Shown: in pieces, positions 1 to 8,079 of the stretch
How the letters are laid out: each line of letters begins with the position of its first letter
Numbering within the stretch: position 1 is the stretch's first letter
Position numbers and translations under genes: made by a program
Notes under the pieces: model-generated
The model's database searches: none
What the model was told of the DNA's origin: nothing
What the model saw: only the letters and a program-made list of their open reading frames with translations
Assembly (NCBI GenBank): GCA_946481625.1
Contig: CAMLOZ010000074.1
Coordinates: 1 to 10,304 of the forward strand
Length of the DNA: 10,304 bases
Source: an uncultured Haloferula sp.
Lineage (GTDB): Bacteria > Verrucomicrobiota > Verrucomicrobiae > Verrucomicrobiales > Akkermansiaceae
Reading direction: 5' to 3'

Positions 1-891
1 CGTGTGCAAGCGGGACCGCGAGTCGAGACGGAGGCTGCGGGAGAGGGAGGAGAACGGCCGGACGGGCACACAGCTTTCCGAAGCGAGGACGAAGTGCGTG
101 ATATCGGTATCCCCGAGAGCCTCCCGGATCATGGCCAAGGTCGCTTCCACGAGGGAGATGGCTCCCCACTCGGTGGGCACGCGGTTGGAGATCTGCCGAT
201 CGAGCAAGAGGGAGTCGGGCGGGAGCTCCTCGGGGTGCTTGGTGTGCGCATACACGCGCGCCCGGGAACCGGCGGAGGCGAGGTAATCCCGCCAGATCGC
301 GGGCAGATTCAAATCGCCGCGCGTGAGAAACAAGAAGCCAACGGTGGGTTCGTCCGCGGGGAGAGGGCAGGACCAGTAAGGATCATTCGGACTGACCGGG
401 AAATGGATTTTCCCGGGAACAAAGGACACCGGGCCCCTCCAATGCCAAGTGGAGTCGCTATACCAGCGGCCCTCCTGCCCGGCAGGCGTGAATGAACCGT
501 TGCCGCCGAAATCGCTGATTCGCAGGCCGGCACGATTTACCAAGGTGGGGATGACCGCCTCGGGGTGGCCTGTCCAAGCTTCCGACAAGCCCCGGAGGAT
601 GACTTCGGCGGCGGTCCGGCTCAAGCGGACCAGAGGGAGCAACGCAGCCAAGGCCTGGGGAAAGGGGTCCTCCCCGTCCGGTGCGGCGAGGCTCGTCCAC
701 CAGGTCCAATCCGGGTCCTCGGAGTGACGGCGTACCGAGGTCGCCAGGAAATCCGCGTCGTTATCTTCGAAGGCGGCCTCGAATGCATCGAAGCCCCCGT
801 CAAAACGCACCCATTCGTCAACAAACCAGAAGCGCTGGGCATCCGACTCCAAAAACTGCTCCAAGGGTGAAATGAATTCCGAGATTTCCAT
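1..891 (-). CDS. Two-module glycosyltransferase, C-terminal core-2/I-branching (GT14)-like domain; 3' end outside window
   Basis: An uninterrupted frame of 297 codons runs from the ATG complementary to 889-891 off the left edge, with no stop. Residues 184-283 resemble core-2/I-branching beta-1,6-N-acetylglucosaminyltransferases (GT14, Pfam Branch). The order is a hydrophobic strand followed by TRGDL (186-194), then YAHTKHP (214-220), DRQISNRVPTEWGAISLVEA (231-250) and FVLASESCVPVRPF (267-280), all hallmark blocks of that family. Residues 20-180 look like the second half of another glycosyltransferase, resembling the DUF3405 type: FWFVDEWVRFDGGF (21-34), DADFLATSVRR (45-55), DWTWW, WTGHPEAVIPTLV (106-118) and FGGNG. 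The usual N-terminal sugar-nucleotide-binding half of that first module is not visible upstream. The frame stays open to about 1045 but offers no ATG and reads unlike protein. No signal peptide or membrane segment is visible, so a cytoplasmic enzyme acting on surface glycans is likely (inference). Family call of the second module is fairly sure; the first module and the substrate are uncertain. Confidence 0.82.
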   Translation of the reverse strand, partial: MEISEFISPLEQFLESDAQRFWFVDEWVRFDGGFDAFEAAFEDNDADFLATSVRRHSEDPDWTWWTSLAAPDGEDPFPQALAALLPLVRLSRTAAEVILRGLSEAWTGHPEAVIPTLVNRAGLRISDFGGNGSFTPAGQEGRWYSDSTWHWRGPVSFVPGKIHFPVSPNDPYWSCPLPADEPTVGFLFLTRGDLNLPAIWRDYLASAGSRARVYAHTKHPEELPPDSLLLDRQISNRVPTEWGAISLVEATLAMIREALGDTDITHFVLASESCVPVRPFSSLSRSLRLDSRSRLHT

Positions 892-1087
892 CAGGGGGAA
901 GGGTGAAACGGGATCTGTCGAGCTATCTAACGGGATATGGGTGGAAGGAGAGGCTTCGGTCGCATGGCATGCCCTTCGACGGTGCGATTGCTTGCAACTT
1001 CCCGTGGCCGTGGAGGCCAAGAAAAAGCCGAAGCATCAAGCCCGGGACTCCCGGCGGCATGAATGAACACGATGGTGGTCGATATCA

Positions 1088-1110
1088 GAAAAAAGGCGTG
1101 CCCCTCACGC
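1088..1110 (-). terminator. Possible minus-strand intrinsic terminator
   Basis: Read on the minus strand, GCGTG-AGGGG-CACGC (1110 to 1096) is followed by C and a run of T (1094-1088). This is a five-pair, GC-rich stem with a five-base loop and a U-tract, the minimal shape of a Rho-independent terminator. The stem is short. No convincing minus-strand gene lies directly to its right, so what it would terminate is unknown. Confidence 0.3.
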
Positions 1111-1298
1111 GCGGGATGGAATGCAGCCGTTGATTCGGGCGCAAGAATAACTTTGCGGTGGGGACCTCCTCCGTAACTGGGGGTGCGCTCCGGGCCGGGG
1201 GGCTTCGATGTATCCGGAAGATAGGGCCGGGGAGAGGTGTGTTTTGCCGCCCGGGGCAATCCGGCCTGGCGGCAGAACGGCTCTGAAACCTCGCGTGG

Positions 1299-1312
1299 AC
1301 CGGAGATCCGGT
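1299..1312. promoter_or_regulatory. Perfect palindrome just upstream of the membrane-protein gene
   Basis: ACCGGA-GA-TCCGGT is a perfect inverted repeat with six-base arms and a two-base centre, ending 12 bases before the ATG at 1325. Its symmetry and position would suit a dimeric repressor site. In GC-rich DNA a palindrome of this length can also occur by chance, so this is only a candidate. Confidence 0.22.
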
Positions 1313-1324
1313 TACAGTCTTCCC

Positions 1325-1951
1325 ATGGGAAAGTCGAATCCGGTGAAACTCGCACCTGTTCTTGTTTTTACGGGTCTCTACATGGCCGTCATCACGGCGG
1401 TTTGTCTCGCGGCGGGAACCCCGGGGTTGGGGATGTATCTCGGATTGATGGCGGTGTTGATGCCGGTGCTATACCGGGTTCACCGGAGCTATCCGCTAGG
1501 GGCGGGACTGTTGTGGTCGTTCAGCGTCTGGGGGCTCGTTCACATGGTCGGGGGGCTGGTGCCAATTCCCGCGGAATGGAGCAAGGAGGGGGAGCACTCG
1601 GTATTTTACAGTTGGTGGCTGATCCCGGGGCACCTGAAGTATGATCAGGTCGTCCACGCCTACGGATTCGGCATCACGACTTGGCTATGCTGGCACATTT
1701 TGAAAGGGGCGCTCCGGTCTCCCGATGGTTCGCCGGTGCGGGCGACCTTCAGCGTGCTGATCCTGTGCGTGGCCGGGGGAATGGGCTTCGGGGCGCTGAA
1801 CGAAGTGGTGGAATTCATCGTCACGCGGGTAAAACCCGACACGAACATCGGCGACTACACGAACCTGGGTTGGGACTTGGTTTCCAACCTGGTCGGGGCG
1901 TGCGTGGCTGCGGCTGTGATCGCGCTCGGCAACCGGGATCCCCTCGGGTGA
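1325..1951 (+). CDS. Polytopic inner-membrane protein, DUF2238/YjdF-like
   Basis: This 208-residue protein has about six hydrophobic segments: residues 9-31, 35-53, 58-81, 108-130, 140-158 and 184-202. The pattern HLKYDQVVHAYGFG (103-116), then GFGALNEVVEF (154-164), then a short polar loop and YTNLGWDLVSNLVGA (178-192), matches the DUF2238/YjdF family. There a His in a membrane helix, a Glu-rich G-x-x-N-E-x-x-E segment and a later Asp before the last helix are conserved. H111, E160, E163 and D184 are the likely functional residues. The biochemical role of the family is unknown to me; a transport or enzymatic role in the membrane would be a guess. The ATG at 1325 was chosen because it places a lysine-containing N-terminus directly before the first membrane segment. 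The frame is open upstream to a start at 1208, but that extra stretch is Arg/Pro/Gly-rich and unlike a protein of this family. No Shine-Dalgarno sequence is obvious. Confidence 0.8.
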   Translation: MGKSNPVKLAPVLVFTGLYMAVITAVCLAAGTPGLGMYLGLMAVLMPVLYRVHRSYPLGAGLLWSFSVWGLVHMVGGLVPIPAEWSKEGEHSVFYSWWLIPGHLKYDQVVHAYGFGITTWLCWHILKGALRSPDGSPVRATFSVLILCVAGGMGFGALNEVVEFIVTRVKPDTNIGDYTNLGWDLVSNLVGACVAAAVIALGNRDPLG

Positions 1952-2073
1952 GGGGGCATGGGCCGCCGCGATGACACTCATTGGATCAAAGCACCAAGAA
2001 AATCCGGTTTCCCGTGTCACACTATCGTGGCCCGGACTCAATCTGGATCGGGATCATTTCACCCCGCGCACGC

Positions 2074-5000
2074 ATGAAAGCATTTCGATTTCTCGGAGCC
2101 GTCCTTTTCGCTTGGATCGTATCCATGGCCAACCTGCATGCCGGACCGCGCGATGCGGAGTGGGCCAAGGTCGAGGAGGCCCGCGCGAAGCAGCAGCCGC
2201 GCACCGTGATCGAACTTCTCACGGGAATTGAAAAGGCCGCCTTCGCCGACGGCTCGTGGGCGGAAGGGACACGCGCCCTGGCGACCCGCATCGCCACCGA
2301 AGCCGCGATCGAAGGCCTTGCCCTGCCGGTCAAGAAACTCGAAGCCGCGATCGACACCGCACCCGAGCAGGCGCGACCGGTGCTGCGCGCGCTTTCCGCA
2401 CGTTGGCTGGCGGGTTACTTCCAGCAAAACCGCTGGCGCTTCATGCAGCGCAGTTCCACCGCCGCGCCCGTGGGCGAGGACTTCGAATCCTGGGACCTTG
2501 CCCGGATCCTGAGCGAGGTGGATAGCCGGCTCCAACGCTCGCTTGCCGATGCGGAGGCGCTCAAGAAGGTGCCCGCGGCGGACTTCGCGGAGATCCTCAC
2601 GACGGGGGCCTTGGGCGACGGTTTGCGGCCGACGATGTATGATTTCCTCGCGCACACCGCGCTGGAGTTCTATTCCGCGGAGGAGGTCGCGGTGTCGCGA
2701 CCGGTCGGGGACTTCGACATCGCCGCCGATTCTCCCGTCTTCGGCAGGCCGGAAGAGTTCCTCGCGTGGAAGCCGCAGACGGGCGACGGGACATCGCCGA
2801 AAGCGCGCGCGCTCGAGATCTATCAGGACCTCCTGGCATTCCACCAGGGTGACGCCGACAAGCGCGCGTTCCTCGGTGCCGATCTGGAGCGCCTCCGCTG
2901 GGCCGGGGGAACGGCGGGGGTGGATGGGAGGGAAGCGCGCCAGGAGCAGGCGCTGCGGCGTTTCATCGAGACGAACGCGGCCCATCCGCTGAGTGCCTGG
3001 GCGCGGATCGATCTCTCGGAGCTGTTGCGGGAGCGCGAGCAATCGAAGGAAGCGCATGCCGTCTTGAAGGCGGGGTCGGAGGCGTTTCCCGATAGCCCCT
3101 TCGGCAAGCTCTGTGCCAACGGCGTGAAGCTTCTCGAACAGCGGGAGCTCCTGCTCAGGACCGAGTCGCATTGGACCCCGGCGGGAGAAGGCATCCAAGT
3201 GGTTCACCGCAATCTCAAGAAAATCTGGTTCCGGCTCTACAAGGGGGAGTTCATTCCGGGTGCCGGGACCTTGGATGCCGACCCGGTGCCGGAGCATCCG
3301 GCCGGGCAGCCGTTGCGGGCGTGGGACACCGCTCTGGTGGACGAGGGCGACTTCATCAGGCGGACGGCCCGCATGAAGGCTCCGGCCGATCTGCCGCCGG
3401 GTTACTATGTCCTTCAGGCCAGTGCCCGCGAGGATTTCTCGGATCAGGACAACGTGATCGCGGCGGTCGGCATCCATGTCACCCCGCTTGCGATCATGAC
3501 CCATTCGAAAGGCAGGGACGGCCTCGAGGGCAGCGTGGTCGATGCGGTGACGGGAGCGCCCCAGGCGGGTGTCGATGTAAGCGTGTGGACCGTGGAGCCC
3601 GAGGGGGCGGGCAACCGGCAGCCGCGTGTGATCCAGCTTTCCGCAAAGACCGGTGAGGATGGCTATTTCGAGATCAAGGGCGGCTTGCAGAACCGCTACC
3701 TCGCGGTCGCCGAGCGGGATGGAGCACGTGCGATCTCGCGAACCTGGTATGGCGGCTATTATGGCGAGAATCCGCGGCCGTCCCGGCCGGTCGTCATTTT
3801 CACGGACCGCTCGATCTACCGTCCGGGGCAGACCGTTCACTTCAAAGGCATCTGGTGCGAAATCGATCCGGCCAAGGGAAAGTATCATGCCTTGCCGGAT
3901 CGCGCGGGCACCGTGGTGTTCCGCGACCCGAACGGCAAGGAGGTCGCGAAGCTGCCGGTGGCGACGAACAAACGTGGCTCCTTTTCCGGCACTCTCATCG
4001 CCCCGGAGGGCAGCGTGCTCGGCATGTGCACGATCATGGTGCCGGAATCGACCGGGGGCTCGCCTGCTTACGTCCGGGTGGAGGAATACAAGAGGCCGAA
4101 GTTCTTCACCGAGATCGATCCGCCGGCGGAGGCTGCGGCGCTGGGCAAAGTGGTCCGGGTCAAGATCAAGGCGGAGGCCTACACGGGAGCACCGGTGGAC
4201 GCGGCGAAGGTCGCGTGGCGCGTCACCCGCACGACCCGGTTGCCGCTGTGGATGCGCTGGTGCTGGTGGTACCCGCCGATCAAGGCCAACGCGGAGGAGA
4301 TCGCCCACGGCGTCACGGAGACGGATGCCAGCGGGACCGTGACGATCGAGTTTGTCGCGAAGCCCGATTCCACCGTGAAGGAGGACATCGAGCCCGTCTT
4401 CGATTTCACGGTGACCGCCGACGTTACCGACGCCAACGGCGAGACGCGTTCAGCCACCCGCTCGGTCCAGGTGGCCTACACTGCGCTGAAAGCCGATCTA
4501 ACAACCGATACCTGGCTGGAGGCGGGCAAGGAGTCCGAACTTCGCATCCGCACCGCGTCGCACGATGGAGAAGGTCGCGCGGCGACGGGGATCCTCAAGA
4601 TCCACCGGCTCAAGGAGCCCGCAACCTGTCCACGCCCGGAGAATAACAGGGATCCACGTTTCGGCCATGGTTTAGGTGAAGAGGAAGGCGATCCATCGCT
4701 GCCGTCCACCGACCCCGACAAGTGGGAGCCCGGCGATGTGGTCGCGGAGATCCCGGTGGAGACGGACAAGGAAGGGAAGGGGATCGTGAAGCGGGCCCTC
4801 GACGCGGGTGCCTACCGCCTGATCTTCGAGACCAAGGACGCGAACGGCAAAGCCGTCCGTGCGCTTCTGGGCATCCAGGTCGTCGCCACGGATGCCGCCG
4901 ATTTCCCGACCATGAGTCCGTTCTACACCGGCTCTCCTTCGTGGTCGGTGGAGCCGGGCAACGACGCCGTGCTGGTCTGGGGCAGCGGCCACGCGAAGGT

Positions 5001-8000
5001 GCGTGCTTGTATCGAGTGGAGCGTTGCCGGCAAGCTATTGAAACGCGAGTGGTCGGCGGACGGCCGCACCCAGCAGGCATTCCGTCTGCCGGTCGTGGAG
5101 GAGTATCGCGGCGGCATCACCGTGCGGGTGTGGCAGGTCGCGCAGAACCGGCTGCACCAGTTCCAGCGCAGCATCGACGTGCCTTGGACGAACAAGACCC
5201 TGAAGTTGCGCTGGGAGCATCTCGTTTCGAAGCTGGAGCCGGGGGCCAAGGAGACTTGGACCGCGGTGATCGAGGGGGCGGGTGGCGAGGCGGCCGTGGC
5301 CGAGATGGTGGCGACGCTGTATGATGCTTCCCTGGATGCCTTTGTCCCGCATTCCTTCCGCGATTTCTCTTACTTCCTCCGGCGCGAGTGGAATCACGGT
5401 CCCCCTTGGCAGTATGGCAGCCGCTGGCAAGAGTTCCGGGCGCAGTCCAGCTTTCGGGACCTGAAGCTTTTCTCCCTTGGCGAGCCGTTCCGCCGCTTTC
5501 GCCCGGAGCTTGATATCGTTCGCTGGCGGACCTATTCGCGAATGGCCGGCGGCGGTGCGGGTGTCGGTTCGGGACGCCGTCAGTTCGGCATGCTCCAGGA
5601 GGACAGTCTGGATGCCTTTGCGGACGCGGTGCCGATGGAAGGAGTTCCCGCCGCACCCTCGGTCGCTGCGAAGTCGGCCTTGGCCGCGGGCGTGGCCGAA
5701 CTCGCCGATACGGGGGGGCGCGAGCCCGGACAAGCGCCCGCTCCGAAGGTGGACCTCGGGCAGGTCGCCGCGCGAGCCAATCTTCAGGAGACCGCTTTCT
5801 TTTTCCCCGATCTTGTCAGCGGAGGCGATGGCAAGGTCCGGATGACTTTCACCGTGCCGGAGGCGCTCACCAAGTGGCGCTTCCTCGGGCTGGCCCATGA
5901 CAAGGACCTTCGTTCCGGTCTCTTGGATGGCGAGACGGTGACGGCGAAGGACCTCATGGTGCAGCCGAACCCGCCGCGTTTCCTGCGCGAGGGCGATGAA
6001 CTCTGGTTCACCGTCAAGATCACCAACCAGAGCGACAAGCCGCAGGAAGGCACCGCGCGGCTGACCCTTGCGGATGCGGCCACCGAGGCGGACAAAACCG
6101 CTGCGTTGGGGATCGTCGTGCCGGAGCAGGCGTTCTCCGTGCCCGCCAGGGAAAGCCGCACTCTCAAGTGGCGGGTGCTCGTCCCCGATGGCGCGGGCTT
6201 CCTCCGCTACAAGGCGGTGGCATCTTCCGGAACCGTCAGCGACGGCGAGGAGGGCTGGCTTCCGGTCATCCCGCGCCGCATCCTGGTCACGGAATCGCTC
6301 GCACTGCCGATCCGCGATGCGGGCAAGAAGCAGTTCGAGTTCGACAAGCTTCTCAAGAGCGGCGGGTCGGACTCCTTGGAGAATCGCTTCCTCCATGTCC
6401 AGGTCGTGTCGCAACCCGCTTGGTATGCGGTGATGGCACTTCCTTACCTGATGGAGTTTCCCCACGAGTGCTCCGAGCAAACCTTCAACCGCTATTATGC
6501 CAACGCGCTGGCCCGGAACATCGCGGGTTCCGATCCCAAGGTGCGCCGGATCTTCGATCAGTGGAAGGCTGGTGGAAAGGCGCTCGATAGCCCATTGATG
6601 AAGAATCAGGATCTCAAGGGTATTCTGTTGGATGAGACACCTTGGCTCGCCGAAGCGAAGAACGAGTCGGAAGCCCGCCGCCGAGTCGGTTTGCTCTTCG
6701 ACGACAATCACATGGACCGCGAGTTGGAGCGTGCCCTCGCGAAGCTGAATGCGATGCAGCTCGGCAGCGGCCTCTGGCCGTGGTTTCCGGGTGGACGCGG
6801 CGACGAATACATCACGCTATACATCGCCACCGGCTTCGCCCGTCTCCGCGCCCTCGGCGTGGAGACCGACATTACCTCTGCCCTCAAGGCGCTTGATGCG
6901 CTGGATATCGGTTTTGCCGGACGCTACCAGAAACTGGTGGAGAACAAGCTGCTCGACCGCAACAACCTCGATTCCCATATCGCGCTCTATCTTTACACCC
7001 GCAGCTTCTTCCTGAAGGACAAGGCGCTGCAGGGAGAGGGCAAGGTCGCCTTCGACTACTTCACCGGTCAGGCCCGCAAGCATTGGACCACGCTCGGCAG
7101 CCGCATGTCGAAAGCCCATGTGGCGTTGGCCCTGCATCGTCTCGGCGACAAGGAGATTCCCTCGCTTGTCACCCGTTCGCTGAAGGAACACGCGGTAACC
7201 GGGGAGGAACTCGGCATGTATTGGAAGGACAACGAAGGCGAGGGCTGGTGGTGGTGGCAGGCTCCAGTTGAAACCCAGGCGATGATGATCGAGGCGTTCC
7301 GCGATATCGACAAGGACGAGAAGGCCGTCGAGGACTGCCAGGTCTGGCTCATCAAGCAGAAACAGGTGCAAGACTGGAGGACCACCAAGGCCACCGCCGA
7401 TGCCGTTTATTCCTTGCTCCGTGGGGGCAAGAACCTGCTGGCCTCCGATGCGCTCCTGAAGATCTCGCTGGGAGGTCAGGAAGTGAAACCCGAATCGGTC
7501 GAGGCCGGCACCGGCTTCTACGAGAGCCGCTTCGTCCAGGGCGCGGTGAAGCCGGAGCTCGGCAAGATCGCGTTGGAGAAGACTGACAAGGGCGTGAGCT
7601 GGGCCAGCGTTCATTGGCAGTATCTCGAGGACATGGCGAAGGTAACCCCGCACGATGCCACTCCTCTCCATCTCGAGAAATCCCTCTTCCTTCGCAAGAA
7701 CACCGACAAGGGACCCGTCCTCGTGCCGGTTGAAGGCGCGGTGAAGGTGGGCGACGAGCTCGTGACCCGTGTGGTGCTCAAGAACGACCGTGCGATGGAA
7801 TACGTCCACCTCAAGGATCTGCGCGGCAGCGGCACCGAGCCGGTGAATGTCCTCAGCGGCTACCGCTGGCAGGATGGGTTCGGCTACTACGAGGTCACCC
7901 GCGATACTGCCAGCCACTTCTTCATCGACCGGCTGCCGCCCGGCACCCATGTCTTCGAGACCAGCGTCCGGGTCCAGCACGCGGGCAAGTACCAGACCGG

Positions 8001-8076
8001 CATCGCCGAGATCCGCTGTATGTATGCGCCGGAGTTCAATGCCCATAGCGGCAGTGTTCCAGTCACCGTGGAATAA
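2074..8076 (+). CDS. Secreted bacterial alpha-2-macroglobulin, thioester-containing
   Basis: This 2000-residue protein is a protease-trapping macroglobulin. Residues 1-23 form a Sec signal peptide (MKAFRF, hydrophobic core, cleavage near LHA or SMA) with no lipobox cysteine, so the mature protein should be soluble in the periplasm or secreted. Residues about 24-400 are a helical, repeat-like extension including RPTMYDFLA near 185. A regulatory-like beta domain follows at 483-560. The MG2 domain starts near 577 with TDRSIYRPGQTVHFKG. Residues about 1156-1233 are Gly/Ala/Pro-rich and form a likely bait region. The A2M domain starts near 1235 (NLQETAFFFPD, then PEALTKWRF). The thioester motif CSEQ is at 1466-1469 in FPHECSEQTFNRYYANALA. 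The helical thioester domain continues with GLWPWFPGG (1566-1574) and TTKATADAVYSLL. The C-terminus has the family's YVHLKDLRGSG block (from 1910) and MYAPEF. The ATG at 2074 is chosen because it starts the signal peptide; the frame is open 31 codons further upstream. Length fits the large type of the family rather than the roughly 1,600-residue E. coli YfhM. Confidence 0.95.
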   Translation: MKAFRFLGAVLFAWIVSMANLHAGPRDAEWAKVEEARAKQQPRTVIELLTGIEKAAFADGSWAEGTRALATRIATEAAIEGLALPVKKLEAAIDTAPEQARPVLRALSARWLAGYFQQNRWRFMQRSSTAAPVGEDFESWDLARILSEVDSRLQRSLADAEALKKVPAADFAEILTTGALGDGLRPTMYDFLAHTALEFYSAEEVAVSRPVGDFDIAADSPVFGRPEEFLAWKPQTGDGTSPKARALEIYQDLLAFHQGDADKRAFLGADLERLRWAGGTAGVDGREARQEQALRRFIETNAAHPLSAWARIDLSELLREREQSKEAHAVLKAGSEAFPDSPFGKLCANGVKLLEQRELLLRTESHWTPAGEGIQVVHRNLKKIWFRLYKGEFIPGAGTLDADPVPEHPAGQPLRAWDTALVDEGDFIRRTARMKAPADLPPGYYVLQASAREDFSDQDNVIAAVGIHVTPLAIMTHSKGRDGLEGSVVDAVTGAPQAGVDVSVWTVEPEGAGNRQPRVIQLSAKTGEDGYFEIKGGLQNRYLAVAERDGARAISRTWYGGYYGENPRPSRPVVIFTDRSIYRPGQTVHFKGIWCEIDPAKGKYHALPDRAGTVVFRDPNGKEVAKLPVATNKRGSFSGTLIAPEGSVLGMCTIMVPESTGGSPAYVRVEEYKRPKFFTEIDPPAEAAALGKVVRVKIKAEAYTGAPVDAAKVAWRVTRTTRLPLWMRWCWWYPPIKANAEEIAHGVTETDASGTVTIEFVAKPDSTVKEDIEPVFDFTVTADVTDANGETRSATRSVQVAYTALKADLTTDTWLEAGKESELRIRTASHDGEGRAATGILKIHRLKEPATCPRPENNRDPRFGHGLGEEEGDPSLPSTDPDKWEPGDVVAEIPVETDKEGKGIVKRALDAGAYRLIFETKDANGKAVRALLGIQVVATDAADFPTMSPFYTGSPSWSVEPGNDAVLVWGSGHAKVRACIEWSVAGKLLKREWSADGRTQQAFRLPVVEEYRGGITVRVWQVAQNRLHQFQRSIDVPWTNKTLKLRWEHLVSKLEPGAKETWTAVIEGAGGEAAVAEMVATLYDASLDAFVPHSFRDFSYFLRREWNHGPPWQYGSRWQEFRAQSSFRDLKLFSLGEPFRRFRPELDIVRWRTYSRMAGGGAGVGSGRRQFGMLQEDSLDAFADAVPMEGVPAAPSVAAKSALAAGVAELADTGGREPGQAPAPKVDLGQVAARANLQETAFFFPDLVSGGDGKVRMTFTVPEALTKWRFLGLAHDKDLRSGLLDGETVTAKDLMVQPNPPRFLREGDELWFTVKITNQSDKPQEGTARLTLADAATEADKTAALGIVVPEQAFSVPARESRTLKWRVLVPDGAGFLRYKAVASSGTVSDGEEGWLPVIPRRILVTESLALPIRDAGKKQFEFDKLLKSGGSDSLENRFLHVQVVSQPAWYAVMALPYLMEFPHECSEQTFNRYYANALARNIAGSDPKVRRIFDQWKAGGKALDSPLMKNQDLKGILLDETPWLAEAKNESEARRRVGLLFDDNHMDRELERALAKLNAMQLGSGLWPWFPGGRGDEYITLYIATGFARLRALGVETDITSALKALDALDIGFAGRYQKLVENKLLDRNNLDSHIALYLYTRSFFLKDKALQGEGKVAFDYFTGQARKHWTTLGSRMSKAHVALALHRLGDKEIPSLVTRSLKEHAVTGEELGMYWKDNEGEGWWWWQAPVETQAMMIEAFRDIDKDEKAVEDCQVWLIKQKQVQDWRTTKATADAVYSLLRGGKNLLASDALLKISLGGQEVKPESVEAGTGFYESRFVQGAVKPELGKIALEKTDKGVSWASVHWQYLEDMAKVTPHDATPLHLEKSLFLRKNTDKGPVLVPVEGAVKVGDELVTRVVLKNDRAMEYVHLKDLRGSGTEPVNVLSGYRWQDGFGYYEVTRDTASHFFIDRLPPGTHVFETSVRVQHAGKYQTGIAEIRCMYAPEFNAHSGSVPVTVE
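5539..5772 (+). other. Probable bait region of the macroglobulin
   Basis: Residues about 1156-1233 lie between the last macroglobulin domain and the conserved NLQETAFFFP start of the A2M domain, where the protease-sensitive bait sits in this family. The stretch is poor in predicted structure. It starts with a Gly-rich segment (MAGGGAGVGSGRRQ), passes through an acidic Met/Asp/Ala part and ends in an Ala/Pro/Gly-rich linker. It offers Arg, Lys, Phe, Leu, Met and small-residue sites, which suits broad protease sensitivity. The exact borders are estimates. Confidence 0.5.
6469..6480 (+). other. Thioester motif (CSEQ) of the macroglobulin
   Basis: Codons TGC TCC GAG CAA encode C1466-S-E-Q1469. 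In the alpha-2-macroglobulin/complement family the Cys and Gln side chains form the internal thioester, which links covalently to the attacking protease after bait cleavage. Both residues are present, so the trap should be chemically active. This separates it from motif-less paralogues such as E. coli YfaS. Confidence 0.9.
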
Positions 8077-8079
8077 ATC

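Larger units (their letters stand above)
892..1324. other. Divergent intergenic region without a supportable gene
   Basis: This 433-base gap separates the leftward glycosyltransferase gene from the rightward membrane-protein gene and should hold both promoters. I see no tRNA, no convincing open reading frame and no clear -35/-10 pair. Frames that cross it translate to Arg/Pro/Gly-rich, non-protein-like sequence. Two small structures are listed separately: a hairpin with a T-run on the minus strand (1088-1110) and a 14-base palindrome (1299-1312). Its length exceeds what two simple promoters need, so a small RNA or a decayed gene end is possible but not shown. Confidence 0.6.

Noticed and set aside
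4..495. Plus-strand open frame of 163 codons
   Set aside because: It lies opposite the glycosyltransferase frame, whose conserved family blocks cover the same bases. The plus-strand translation has no recognisable motif.
1208..1324. Upstream start for the DUF2238-like protein
   Set aside because: The added 39 residues are Arg/Pro/Gly-rich and precede a good membrane-protein N-terminus at 1325.
927..1355. Minus-strand open frame of 142 codons across the divergent gap
   Set aside because: Its translation is Pro/Arg-rich with no family motif, and it overlaps the start of the DUF2238-like gene. Considered as a lost N-terminal part of the glycosyltransferase, but the sequence does not resemble one.
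1981..2073. Upstream start for the macroglobulin
   Set aside because: It would bury the signal peptide beginning at 2074 behind 31 unlikely residues.
2059..4308. Minus-strand open frame of 749 codons
   Set aside because: Antisense to the macroglobulin. Long antisense frames are common opposite GC-rich genes, and the product is Arg-rich without domains.
5035..6711. Minus-strand open frame of 558 codons
   Set aside because: Antisense shadow of the macroglobulin, opposite the conserved A2M and thioester segments.
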